NCBI GenBank assembly: GCA_037176905.1
Contig: JBBBWG010011557.1
Location: 1,499 to 65,498, forward strand
From: Azolla pinnata
Taxonomy: Eukaryota; Streptophyta; Polypodiopsida; Salviniales; Salviniaceae
Length of the DNA stretch: 64,000 bases
Direction: 5' to 3'
Shown: one piece after another, positions 49,074-62,300 of the stretch
How the letters are laid out: the number at the start of each line of letters is the position of its first letter
Position numbering within the stretch: the first letter of the stretch is position 1
The notes under the pieces: model-generated
What the model saw: only the letters and a program-made list of their open reading frames with translations
Told to the model about the DNA's origin: nothing
The model's database searches: none
Position numbers and translations under genes: made by a program

Positions 49074-50154
49074 GCATGTCAGATGGGAAGGAATGTGTGA
49101 ATGCGGAAGGATCACCATTGTGCATGATAGGTTGTAATGGGGGATGAATAATAACACAAGATAAACAGGAGATACAATTCTATTATATTCAACCAATCCT
49201 ATAAAAGAGCTTTAAGGGGGTCTTATATAGTTGTGTTCAAAGATTTCTCACATCATGGGAGGTTGGTTGTCATAAGTACATGGGTGGATATCTTCAATGT
49301 CCATCTAAGATGGTCAATTGACCAAGTACATAAACGAAGGAGGTGGGCTCATCAATGCATGAGAATTTAATTCTAACTAGATTCTCTCTATTGATTAATG
49401 ACTATATGATAAAGTTGAGTTTGTCACTGAACAATTAGCTTGACATCAGTTTGTCAATAATATCTTTTGGTAGGATAATCAAAGTTCCTTTAGTTGTAAG
49501 TGAATAAATTCTAATTTAGACAAGCTTAAATATGGGTAACATCTTCGAATAGTTGTATTGTGATGTATAATTCTAATAGTGGTGTTTTTAAAGTTTTTGT
49601 TAACACGACAATTATAAGGTTTAAGATATCAACTTTGTCTCTCTCCCTTTTTTAATATTTATAGATTTGGTTCTAATTTATATTATTTGTTGCATTTCGT
49701 TAATGTTTAAACTTTCAATCATTATTATTTCATTTTTATATAGATGTTAAAATAAAGTGCAATTGACAAATCTAATTAGCCCTTTAGTAAAGTACACACT
49801 TACACTCTTATTTTGCATCAAACATATCCATGTAATTTAAGAATAAAATATTTATCTATTTTTCAATATTACATTTTAAGCCAGACGTCAAAGTATTTAA
49901 AAATGAGTTCGAATATTTTTTATTTATATTTTTTCACAAATTTAAAGTCTATGTATGTAGTTCATTAGCTTGTATCATAGTTTGATATTAAATTGGGCTT
50001 TCAATTAATGACCAATTCATCTCAGTTTTTATTTACAATGAACATTGAACCTTCTTTATATCTTTAAGTAATAAGCTAACCATTATCCTCAAATTTTTAT
50101 GTTCTTTTTGTTGAGTCGTTCCTAAGTTCTAGGTAATTATAAGAATACATAGAA

Positions 50155-50229
<75 letters not shown>

Positions 50230-51960
50230 TTATTTATATTTTTTGATTTGTTGAATGATTTACAATTTAAAGTTATCTTTTTAACTTGAGTTCAATAGTA
50301 TAATAAGAGTTATTAACCCTCTATAGCACTTTGTCTATTTTCTTTTATTATTTTAGTTTGAACTGGTGTGTCCGTTTTTCTATAAATTTTCGTTTTTAGA
50401 TGAGTTTTAGCTAGGATTATAAAATGTAAATCAAAGAAACTAATCAACAACTGGTGTCTTGTGATAATGGTTAATCGAAATGTGTTAAATCTTTGTGCAA
50501 TCTTCCAAGTATATTTGCACAACCTCATCAACATTGTTTGTGAAATTGACAGAGCTAAGTGAATCACCTAACATTCTTTAGTATTAAACCCATAAATTGT
50601 CATGAATATGTTATTCTATCTAGTGTGACCTTTGAGCGAAATCTAACATGGGCGAAATATAGCTTGGTTGAAATTTGGCATTTGGTGTTTTTTTTTTTCT
50701 TTGAGTGAAAAATCTAGCATTTTGACTAAAAATATGGCCTTCAAGCTGTGCGACATTTGGGTGAAAATTTATTCTTTTATTATAATAACTTAGGGTACTC
50801 TTTGTAACATTCAAATGTTATTTTCAATAACTAATTTTAAGATATTTGACTTAAAAAAAAACCATTCTATCTAGTGTTGACAAGTTTTAGAGATGATATT
50901 GTAGGGGTGGCTATCCTTTAAGTAAATGTCCTTCTCTTATAACATTACTTTTCATAATATTAAGTTTTCATAAACAACATTTAAAATGGTGTCTAGGCAA
51001 ATTGATATCTATTCGAGTTGTAAATGAGATAGAGAAAGCATATGCCATATATTGGTTATGGTGGTTATTTTATGGGTGCAACAGATTATTTTAACAAAAC
51101 TGTAACTTGGCATTAACATTTGATATGAGGTGATTTTGTCATCAATCTATACTCGAAATCCCCTATTCGAGTAGTTAGAAGCTCTAAATAAAGTAATCAG
51201 AAAAAAATAAGACATTGTATAAGTGTAATAAGTGCTCATAGTTTCCAATTAGAAGGGTGTGATTTGATACCAAAATATCATACTAAATCTAGTGATAAGT
51301 CCTATATACAGGATCCATGCATAGTGTTATATTATGAAAAAGATTTGGAGGAATAAGTAATTGATGAATGTTGTCTCTAAAGAATCGGTTGCCATCATGG
51401 GACCCAACTAAAGAAAAAGTTGAAGAACCAGCATCAAGAGATGAAAATGACGACTCAGATATGTTGGAGGATGGATAAAAAACGACAAATCGATTTTAGC
51501 ATAGGGAAGCAAGAGATGACAAGAGCTGAATGATGTAGATGTAGGGCTGAGTTGAATCAGAGAGACGTGAAAGATCGTGCATCTTTCACATTTTTTGGTT
51601 GTGTCGGCCGTAAGAAGGTAACAATTATAGTATGGGATATTTGGAAGGCTAGATGTAGATATGTTCTCAAGGATAATAGGAACACTTGGACATGATTCGG
51701 TTGAGGGCATGTGAAGGAGTTAATCTTGAGATTGAGGTGCAAATGCGATAATATTCAAGAAGCTTTATGGATAAATCAAATGTCCTAGGTATCTAAATTA
51801 ATCTAAATTACAAACTTTAGAAAGTGCTTGACCTTCAAAAAGAGGCTTGTGCCATGTTCATACTCAAGCATGTGCATCGTACGTCCTACTTACAATGCAT
51901 GTTGTGTCCATGAACTTGCACCCAAGAAAGCTCATTAGAAGGAACAGACGAGAGAGCCCC
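47538..51960. other. AT-rich repeat-derived region without genes
   Basis: Low-GC DNA with short simple repeats: (TA)n at 49,038-49,072, and (TA)n followed by (GA)n at 50,157-50,229. The part from about 48,590 to 50,530 shares diverged blocks with 42,150-42,990. No open frame carries a recognisable domain. Confidence 0.6.
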
Positions 51961-52260
51961 ACGATCATTAAACATGCAGAAGAATGAGGGCCATTTGCAA
52001 CTCACAGCTTGCAGCAGAGGAGAAGACAGCTACATAACGAGAGTGCCACGTTCCTGCACCATCGCTATGACAGGTCTTGAGCAGAGTATGCTCGGTCAAT
52101 TTATTGCTACTGAAGTTTTGGTTGAGCGGTTGAGAGCTTTGCAGTTACCTCTCTATCAGCATACAGATGGAAGTGGAGAAGCTCAGGAATGACAGCTAGG
52201 GAAGGAGGGAAGCAAGCGGAGGCGTTATTCCAGCTCTCCAAACACTTGCCGAAAAGCCAG

Positions 52261-52319
<59 letters not shown>

Positions 52320-52574
52320 TCAGATGTTTTCTGTTTGTCGACGAGTGGTGATTTGATCAGGGAGCTGGAGAGAGGGCTGGAAGGGCTCGGTTCTCGTCGA
52401 GTATTTGAAGGGTGTGTCAAATGCAGACCATGCGTGCAGGGATCGAACGAAATCTGCGTATGAAGCCCCCACGCGAATTGCATGTGTCGAGAACGTATAT
52501 ATATACATACACACACTGGACAAGGCGCAAAAGGGAGCCCTGGACAAGGAGCGACAGGGCGGACAAAAACAATT
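51961..52574. other. No gene seen; (GA)n tract
   Basis: A pure (GA)n microsatellite spans 52,261-52,317. Frames through it read as Ser-Leu repeats on the minus strand. Nothing else recognised. Confidence 0.6.
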
Positions 52575-52735
52575 TCTGGTGATTTCCTGTTGTTGTTTCT
52601 GATGATTTGTTGTTGTTGTTTCTGATGATTTGCTGTAGTTGTTTCTGATGATTTGCTGTTGTTGTTTCTGATGATTTGCTCTTGTTGTTTCTGATGATTT
52701 GTTGTTGTTTCTAATGATTTGCTGTTGTTGGCCAT
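52575..52735. repeat. 23-bp minisatellite
   Basis: About six to seven copies of TTTCTGATGATTTGCTGTTG plus TTG, with TTGTTG variants and some shortened units. Confidence 0.9.
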
Positions 52736-54319
52736 TGGGATATTATGCAACTGATTCCTTGGAATCCACAGCCCGAGATTCCCGAATCTCGGGCATGGAA
52801 TATTCCTCAGCAGATTCCGCTCCGACACGTCCCCATCACAATTTTTCCCCTTTTCGACGGGGAAAAAGAAGAAAAAAGAAAAAGTAAAAACCGAAAGCCA
52901 AAAAAAAAGCAAAAAAACAAAAAAAAGGGAACGGACCCAAAAAGGGGAAAAAAAAAAGCAAATATCGAAAAGCTGCGCACGCGGAAAAAATAAATAAAGG
53001 CGAAAAAGGCAAAAAGAAAATGGGGGGAAAATTATAAAAAAAAAATGAAGAGAGAGGAAATTGGCGGAATCTGCTTTTTCGGGAGCTCTGCCTTTTTCTT
53101 TTTTCTTTTCGGCTTTTTCTTTTTTCCTCGTACGTGATTTTTTTACATTCTTTTTTCAATCAAACGAAGCCGCTTATTTTTATATCTACCGGTATTTAAT
53201 TGAATATTATATAATATTACGCGCACAAGATCCGCAAGCATTATTTTTCTCTTATTGCAAACCAAGAGAGAGGAAAATCAGGAAAAATGAAGGAGTTGAT
53301 CGATTAACTGTGCGTGAAAATAGGGGAAAAAAAGAAGATGATTAATTAATAAAAATTAGGAAAAAAAGTGGGTGATGAATTAATAATGCAGGAAAATAGG
53401 ATGATTAATCAAAGCTTAATCGGCAAAATTTACCAGGAAAACGCCTGGCGAAATTATAAACTACAATCTAACGCCCGACGCAACCAGAAACTGTAAATAA
53501 TCGACGCCTAATTTTGAAAAATCGATGCGTGATTGAATTGGTTAACATCAAATCGATTATTTGCGAGCTCAATGAATATCAAATTAACTGATGGATTCAC
53601 ATCCAGTCGCTTAGTTAGCACCGAATTATCGTGTTAATCAATTAATCAGATCCGAAAATGACTAACTTCTGTTAATCGAACATAATGAAAGAATGGATTA
53701 GGATCAATCAATGAGAAGAGATTAGCGTTATACTGACGGAATTAAAATCGATTAACGTAATACTAACGGAACTAATCGGATGTAAATTTATAGTGCAAGA
53801 TAAGAGAGTAGATGTTTATTTCTGCGTTAAAATGTTAGTATATAATTTTGTGAGGCTTTTTTTATTAATTAATATTACGGTAAGAGAGAGGAAAATTGGA
53901 AAAAAACGGGTTTTGCGATTTATTTAAATACCACGGCAAGAGAGAGGAAAAAGGAAGACCGACGGGAAACCGCTTCCCTGCCGGTTTTCCCCGCACTCAA
54001 AACCGCTCCCGGAGAAGAGAAAACCGCTTTCCTCTTCTCCCTCTGCTTTTTTTCTTCTTCTGCTTTTCCTGCATCATCTTCTTCGTCCTCGTCTTCGTCT
54101 TCTTCTTCTTCTTCTTCTTCTTCTTCTCTGCGTACATATATATATGCACAGAAGATCGCCATAGCCGGAGGGAGAGGAGGAGAAGGAAAGGGGAAGCTTC
54201 TGGGATGTGCTGATCGGGCAGAGCTGATTCTGAAGCTCAGCGCCCCCTCGTTGAGTTTTGGTTCAGCTCAGCTTCAGCTTCAGCTTCAGCTCTGCAGCCT
54301 TCCTTCTTCTTCTTCTTCT

Positions 54320-54357
<38 letters not shown>

Positions 54358-54481
54358 AGAAGAAGGAGGAAAGATAAGACCGAACCAAAGGAAGAAGGCA
54401 AGCCGGCATAAGAGAAGAGGAAGGAGCTCTGTTTCTTGCTCTTGCAACCAGACTGTGTGTTGAACTGCCCACCAAGCAACC
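52736..54481. other. 5' region of the BTA1-like gene
   Basis: A-rich and AT-rich DNA with no recognised gene. (TTC)n tracts lie at 54,100-54,126 and 54,301-54,355, and a short (CAGCTT)n run near 54,265. The last few hundred bases should be its promoter and leader. I looked here for upstream BTA1 exons and found none. Confidence 0.5.
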
Positions 54482-57400
54482 ATGTTTTCCAGCAATAAAC
54501 ACTGTAAGTTTTCTCCTCCTCCTCCTCCTCCTACTCCTCCTCCTCTTCTGCTTCTGCAGCTTACCCTTTCCTTCTCACAAGATCGACTCTTCCTTTCTTC
54601 ACCATCGTACAGATCACACAGGGATTTGCTACTCATCTGTTCTGCATTGTCTATGTTCCAGAGAGGGAGAGAGAAAGAGAAAGATGGGGATGAGAGCTCA
54701 CACAGGGCCAAATTCTGACCTCCTTCTGTTGTGTTTTTGTGGCTATGGCCTCTCTTTCTCTTCTTTTTTTTCTTTTTTCTTCTTCTTTTCTTTTGCAGCT
54801 CAGAAGCTATTGGCAGGATCAGACTGCCTCTTTGCGGCTTGTGCAGCGCGGCTGAAGAAGAAGAAGTCGGGCCTCGTGTGGATCGACTTCGGAGATGGGT
54901 CCGAGAAGAATGTTCTCGCCATGTCTCAGTTCATGGACATCTCGAGCTTCGCCAAGATCTACATCGTGAATTGCTTCGCAAAGAAGTCGAGCCCTACCAA
55001 GGCACATATAAGCACCGAGAGGACCCGATGGCACAACGTGGAGAGGGTTGAGGGCCATCCCTTGGCTTTCCGCTCGCCTTCCCCAGCCACTCTAGTCACT
55101 TTCACGTATTCCCTCTCAAGTAAGTTCCTTGTTATACTGCTCCTCAAGCTTTGAATTCTGTGCAATTCTGTGCGATTCGCAATGTGACCCCCCCCCCTTG
55201 TTACGCGATCTATCTGCTTCTTGCTATGGGATTCATCATGGCCTAATTTTGTGATGCTCTTCATCTCATATGGTTAAGTTTGTTATCGAGGTTGAGTTAT
55301 AACCTCCATGGTTTGGGATCCACCATGGCTGAGCTTGCTATATGCAATTCATCAAGGTCGAGTTCACTTGAGTTTGGTGTCTGATTCCTCATAATCCGGA
55401 GTTCGTTATGTAAATCTCGATCATGATAGGGGATCGAACCAGCGATCTCGCATAGTCACAGGCGTGCTGTCTGGATTCTATGCATACATTTGCCGTATTA
55501 CCTCTTGAGAGTCGTACAAGTCGTATGGATTCTTTATATGTATGTATGTATGTGTGTGTGTAAATGCTGGATCTTTTGCTTTCTTCATATACAGGAATCC
55601 GAGACTTTATGGATGTCATTGACAGCACCATCTCCATGCTCGCCAAGGATGGATTAGTGGGAGTGGTGGATTTCTTCACGTCTTCGAGGTACGATTTGCC
55701 CAATCGGCAGCATTCCTATGTTCGTCGATGGCTATGGAGGGCTGCATTCGACTACACCGGATATGATGTTGGCCCAGAGAGGAGGCAATACCTCGAGCAT
55801 AACCTCGAAGCAGGTAATGCCATTTGGTCTGAATTCCATGTCTAGTTCCATTTCTCCGACGCCCAGTCGATCCATGGTGGTTGGTTGGGTCTTCAATTCA
55901 GTTTTTCGTCGGCTTGTTCCTTTCCAGCTTTCGAGTACAATGGCTCTGAGCATGTCAGATATCTGCCCATTGTGGAGGCTCCTTATTACGTGTGGATCGG
56001 ACATCACCACGACTGCCCGAGTATGCGGTCGTAGATATCTGTCTTCTTCCTTGAATGTGCATATACCCGAAGAAAACCCTAACCTGCTTAGGTTGCCTTT
56101 GATTAGGGACGGATCTGTCTCGCTTCCCAGCCAGAGCCTCGGATGAATTCGATGCTCGAAGGCCTGCTCAATTCCCCCCTACTTTCCTGTATTCGTTGTC
56201 ATGGGAAGATCCTCGGGTAGATGAAGGTGTTTTGGCTGTTCAGCCACATGACACTGTCCTCACACTGACATCAGGCGGTTGCAATGCCCTTGATCTCATC
56301 AATCAGGTATAACACAGCCACATGACATACCTATATGTGTAGATCCGAGCAAGGCAAAGCGTATGCGTAGTGTATGTTGTAATACATATATATGGTTATT
56401 TCATACAAGTATATGTGTGCATATATGCATATGTATGTATCCATCGGTTGCTTACCATGGATCGTTTTACTGACACGATTGTGAATGAGCACACAGGGAG
56501 CTGGTTTGGTGGTGTCTGTTGATATCAACCCTGCTCAAAGTTATCTTCTGGAGCTCAAAAGGGTAGCGATTATTAGGTAAATAACGATGATGCGGATTGA
56601 CATTCTTCGGATTGCTGTTGGGAGTCGTATTTAGCTCGACAGAGCTTTGGGTTTTTCTCACCAGGTTGCCATTCGCCGATGTGTGGTCCATGTTTGGGGA
56701 GGGGGTTCACCCCAAGTTTGGAAAGCTGCTCGACACAGAGCTGGCTCCATTTTTAAGCCAAGGAGCTTCTAATTTCTGGTATATTCTTCTTCTTCCCGAT
56801 CCACATGTAGTAGATGCGATAGTGTTTCTTAGTTGAACTAATGGTTTCATGTCTCCCTCCAGGCACACAAAGGCTTACTACTTCAAGAATGGGCTCTACT
56901 ATCATGGTAGGCTCTCATTTGTCTGGCCGTTTGCAAGACCCTAAGTATGTATATGGGTTTGTTTACTGGCACAGAGCACAAGCTGTAGCACTAACTCATC
57001 CTTAGTTAGGCACATAATTCGACTAAGAACTATTTCAAGTGAAGGGAGATTCTGGAAAATCAAGAGAATGCTAATTAAATAAACAAAGAAAAGCAAGAAT
57101 TTGTATGAAATAAGCAAAAATAACTAGGTGTTATTAGTTGGGACATTCTAATCTTATGTATGGAAAACGATGAATGCTTTTCATTTTCCCCTTGATGGGG
57201 TTTTAGCATTAATCTATAGCCTACGTTGAATGCATATATACATGCGTATAGGAGGAATGGGGCGCTTGATCCGAGCAGTGAAGTTCCTTGCGAGGGTGAT
57301 GCGGCAGGTAAAAGAAGAAAACATTCATCAATTATCTCTACCTTTCCCAGGTGTATTTCCGTTGAAATTTCATCTCGGCATTCTTATGATATATATCTCA

Positions 57401-59308
57401 ATGTTTAACAGGAGCATTGGGTTGAAAGCTTGGTTAATGCTCCATCTCTGGAGAAGCAGAAAGAGCTCTGGTATACATATTTACACGTATATCTATATTA
57501 GGATTACACATGCTCCATGGAGTTGAATTCTCATTTGTTTCCTGAAAGCTCTTTGACTTACTGAATCTGAATCCGAATCGAAATACAACACATTCCAGGT
57601 TTGCAACTGCTGGGAGGCTGCTGCTACAAGCGAGCATCATCACTCGATTGTTTGCATTCCTCGTGACGAATCGTTTGGTCCTGTGGTTCTGCGCGGGAGT
57701 ATGCCGAGGCCAACTCAAGCTGATCCAGAAAGAAGACAACATTTACAAGTGGGTGCTTCCCCTGGTCTTGTTTCATAATTTCGCATTTCGTTCCGATTTG
57801 AACCACTAAAAAACAGCATATGCATAATTCACATGATTGAGATGGGAAGTTTCTTTCTGATTCCTGTTCAAAAGAATGGAATTTTCATATCTTTGCGATT
57901 GACCTTGGACAGCTACGTGGTCCGATGCCTCAACTCTACAGCGGAGCATTCTCACCTCCGAGACAGGTAACGCATTATATATACGGATCCACTGCAGCTT
58001 TTCGGAGCTAGGACCATTTGTTTCTTTTCCTGAACTGTGCTCTGAAAGCTGCAAACAACTGGTGTTTGGCAGCAACTACTTCTATCGGTGCTGCTTGACT
58101 GGGAAATTCGCACGCACTTGCTGCCCTCGATTCTTGGAAGAAGACTGCTTCAACAAATTGAAGGTGAGGGGCTTGTTCTGATTCCGACACCTCCCATGTT
58201 CGTCGTCGTCATATACCGATAGATAATGCTTGTATGCATGCAAGTGTATTCATAGTTGTATGTGTGTGTGTGTGCATTTTCTCTTGGTAGGTGGAGCTAG
58301 CTAGGGATCAGAGGCTGCTGATTTGCACTGGATCCTTTGTGGATGAGCTGAGGAAGCGCAAATACACGAAAGTAAGAACCCTAAACTTTCCTTGGTGAAT
58401 CGAAGCTGGGGCTTTGCGTCGGCTCAGAGATGGTGGATGGTTTTTCAGGTCATTTTGATGGACCATGTAGATTGGTTGGAGCAACATGACATTGACATCC
58501 TGTGTTCGGCATTGAAGGATCAAGTCCTGGTAAGCAGCAGACGATGAAACGATGAAGCTTGTGGGTAGATAGGTAGCTGGATAAGTTAGAGCTGGTATAT
58601 ACAGATAGGATTTGTGGCTATGGAGTCTGGATCTGACAAAAGACCATGCTTGCCATAGCTATGGAGTCTTCTTCTTGTCTGACAAAAGGCATGGTATAGA
58701 CGGTGCTCGCCATAGCTCCGAAGTTGTTGTCTGACACCAGAAAACCATGACCTAATCTAGACTGTGCTCAACCATAGCTAATGGAGTTTTTCACGTTCTG
58801 ACGAAGAAGTTCTCTGTCGGATTTCTGCAGCCAGGCGGCCGTGTGATCTGGAGGAGCGCATCGAGATCTCCCGACTATGCGAGATGCATCGAGCAATCAG
58901 GATTCCACGGTAAGCAAAGCAAAGCAAAGCAAAAAGCAAAGCAAATGGAATGAAATTGAGGAACTGTTAAGCTTGTTTTCGAACCCTCCGAAACGCATAT
59001 CTGACTTGAATCAGCTATGGATATATGGTGATGGATTCGCAGTGGCGAGGCTGAGCACGAGCGAGAAGTACATGGACAGGGTGAACATGTATGCGAGCTT
59101 CTACGTGGGCATTCGAGCTGGCGGCACAGGGCCATACTCGATCAAGCTCCCAGCTTGGTCCCAGCACTATCAACACCACCACAATGGCTTCATCACCACC
59201 ACCGACAACGGCGAAGAAGAAGGAGCAGCAGCTGAAGAAGATGATGATGAGACGAAGCTCCGCCGCCATTCCACCTCCCCTGTCTCAGTGCTGGAGGCTG
59301 CATTCTAG
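54482..59308 (+). CDS. BTA1: BTA1-like betaine lipid (DGTS) synthase with a degenerate methyltransferase half
   Basis: Seventeen exons (54482-54503, 54799-55119, 55595-55813, 55928-56020, 56131-56306, 56497-56576, 56665-56778, 56863-56906, 57252-57307, 57412-57470, 57599-57748, 57913-57966, 58073-58163, 58291-58371, 58449-58529, 58831-58909, 59043-59308) join in frame to 661 aa. In algae and fungi BTA1 joins a BtaB-like N-methyltransferase to a BtaA-like 3-amino-3-carboxypropyl transferase, turning diacylglycerol and S-adenosylmethionine into DGTS in the ER. The N-terminal half keeps GVVDFFTSSRYDLPNRQ, GPERRQYLEH and EAPYYVWIG, but its cofactor motif is altered: IDFGDGSEKN (37-45) for VDLGGGTGEN, Asn65 for Asp and His94 for Asp. 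The C-terminal half has LTLTSGGCNALDL, VSVDINPAQ (Asp286), MFGEG, MDHVDW (524-529), GGRVIWRSA and YMDRVNMYASFY. The N terminus is short: the usual FY..Q..YD..R lead before LLxGRE is missing (LLAGSD here). A ~60-residue polar acidic tail follows the domain. Confidence 0.9.
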
Positions 59309-62300
59309 GCTTGTTTGTTTTTGCCACTTGTGGGCTATTTGGGCCAGATTTCCCCTGTTTTTCCTGCACCTTTCTTCTGCTTCTTCTTCTTCAAATTCCA
59401 AGCTAGCTAGCTAGAATCTCTCTTACCAATCCACCATCACCACTGTGAGCTATGGCATCAAAATGACTGCATTTCCCCCCCCCCTCCTTTTCTAAGCCAC
59501 CATCCATCCGGCTTACGACAACCGATTTCCATAACCAACCAACAAACAAACGAAGGCATCGGTACGAGCACCGCGAACTCTCATCGCCCTCCTCTTTCCC
59601 CTTTTCTTGTACTCTGCCCCTCTCTCTCTCTCTCTCTCTCTTTCTCTCTTTCTGTCTCTTCACTCCTCCTAGTACTACTACAACTACTAGTTTTGGAATT
59701 GCGATTCCGGAGGGGGTCCCTCCCCATCAATCACATTGTGTAACAAGAATGGCGAGGAAAAGGCCGAATCCGATGCGGTCGATCCACTGTTTTTGATGAA
59801 TGATTTTGGATTTGAATTCCTGTGTGGGGGAGGAGTCTCTTTTCAGTATAAAAGAGAGCGCGATTTGTCGCAGCATCTGCGGAGTCAATGGCAGAAGATT
59901 GTGTGGAGCAAACCGAATCTTTGGCTGTGCTTTCCCCCAATCTCCCTTTCCTTTTCTGTTAACTTTGGGAGTGAGTTCTGTGCTCCGACGATCGACTCAA
60001 CGATCGATCGATTTCTGTGGTCATTGCGATGCATCGAAACCGATGCTTTTGTAAAGGCTGGAATCGATGGGAAGCCCTTTGAAGATGCAATTTTGTGTGG
60101 CCTGTATGAGCTCAAAATAGAATATATTTGATCCCATCCGAAACTCGACTTTTGATGGAAATGGAGCAATAAAATCGGTGGCACGGAAAGAAGAAGAAAG
60201 ATGCTGCTGTCCCACGTCATTGTCATCGGCATTATCGACAGTCACGTTCGTTCGTGTCGCATCGTGCTGCTTTTGAGGCCATATTAATCGCCCATCCACG
60301 ATGATTGAACCATAGAGATCGAGCGATAAAGCAATCAGCTTTCCACAATCTTCCACGCCATTACTCTGCTATCGTGATAGCTCGAAACCGCTGCCATCAT
60401 GTTTGGATGATGCTAGGATGAGCTGATTCAGTTTAATCTCCTCATCCTTGAGCCAAATTGTTGGTTGGTTAGTTAGTTAGCTTGTTTAATTATGGGGTCG
60501 GTTCATTCCAAAAGCCATAATGTTGGGCACCAGATGATGAGATTCGATTTTCGATGCTTTCTCGGTCTTGATGAAACTACGGCTTCATTTCTCCACGATT
60601 AATTGCTTCTGTTGATAGACATTATTGAGCTACGAAGAGTTTCGATCGCAAATTATCGGACAGATCAGCACTGATTGTGGGTACACTATGGAAACGGTCA
60701 GATAAACATCGATCTTATTTTGGGATTGTATGAAAAGCTTATGAGCAGTTCTGTATTAGAGAACAGGCATTGGATAAAACAAAGAACAGAAAGATAAAAA
60801 GAAAAAAAAGATTAAACATCTTTGAGGAACATGAGTTTGCATTGCTGGATATTGTATGCAAAATGGATTTTGCACAATTACCGTCAAAATCACAGAGAAG
60901 AAAAGTTCAAGCGCATGACGATCGTTTTCTTGCATTGAGTTACGTTTAAACTTTTGTGGGCAATGAAATGTTGAGCTTGGTGACCAAAAGTTTATAATTA
61001 TCTGACATAAGGTCACAAAATGCCTTCAACTATTGGGCTATTTATATGCAGCTCATTGTGATAACCTTATTTCTATGTGCATACAAAACGATAATAGTAT
61101 AAAAGCTAAGCTTATATTGATAAGTTCCAAAAGTGTTATCCATTACATGACTATATTGTTACCAAATCTATGATATACCTCTCTTTGCCAAGTAAATCCT
61201 ATACCAACCATAAATGACTTTCCTTCTTGTGCATCTTATTCTTGATAATAAAAAAACCCATTGATGATTTTGTTTTGCCTAATACTTGGTGATTTTCTGC
61301 ATCATCATTATGAAATTGATACTTAATCCATAGCAACCGTTTGTGAGAGATTAAAAATATCTTTAAGAGATAAACAGTCGACTCTTTTCTTCCCAAAATT
61401 TTATGCTTCTATTAGTGAATGCAGTAAATAGGCTACAATTTTGGATTTTACAACAAATTTAAAACATATATAATGCCTTGAGATTGATATTACGTCATGA
61501 CAATAAGTGTTTTATGTCTCCATGATATACTTATATTGCCAAAATATACCTATAGATAGTGTTATCGTTTTCTTCTCATCTTCTTTGATTCTCTTTCATC
61601 TCTTGTTAAGATAATATGTAGATTGTACTTAAATTTTTTCATAAACTTAGTTGATATAATAACCAAACACTTGATGAGGCACTAACCTTTATATAACATA
61701 TTTCATATCATTTTTTTATTTGCATTAAAATCAATGATGAAAGTTTTAAGGTTAGTTATCAACTTTTAAGAGCAACTTTATGACAAATTACATTGTCTTT
61801 ATTGAGATCCATGGTTATAATAACATTATCTTAGAATCCGTTTAATATAACAAAATGATATTAAAAACCTTGTTTTTTAAACTTATTGTACATTCTTACT
61901 TAGTACTTGTGTGCCTTTGTCATTGTTGTAAGAAATGAGGAGCCATAGTAATACCAACAAACTTCTTGTAAAAGTTTTTTTTCGCTCAAAGTTCTAATCT
62001 ATGGTGGTTCAATTTGAAAAATGAAGTTGAGTGCTTTTTATTTTCAAACTCACCATTTATAAAGTCTTTAAATTTGTAAAATAGAATATATGCACATCTT
62101 GATATCTTATATTAAGAGTACCTATCATAAATTCATGTAAAATATCGTGTTTATTAATAAAATATTTCAAATGATGGGTTCTGTACATTCATTTGATCCA
62201 TTGGCAATATCATGGTGTTAATGCAAAAACGGAAGAATTGTAAAAGTAATAGATTCAATTATAAATATATATACAAGTTGCAATTTCTTGTAAGGAAATC

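Noticed and set aside
59736-60131. 131-codon plus frame after the BTA1-like gene
   Set aside because: No domain, no splice context and no repeated codon bias; most likely chance in the 3' flank.
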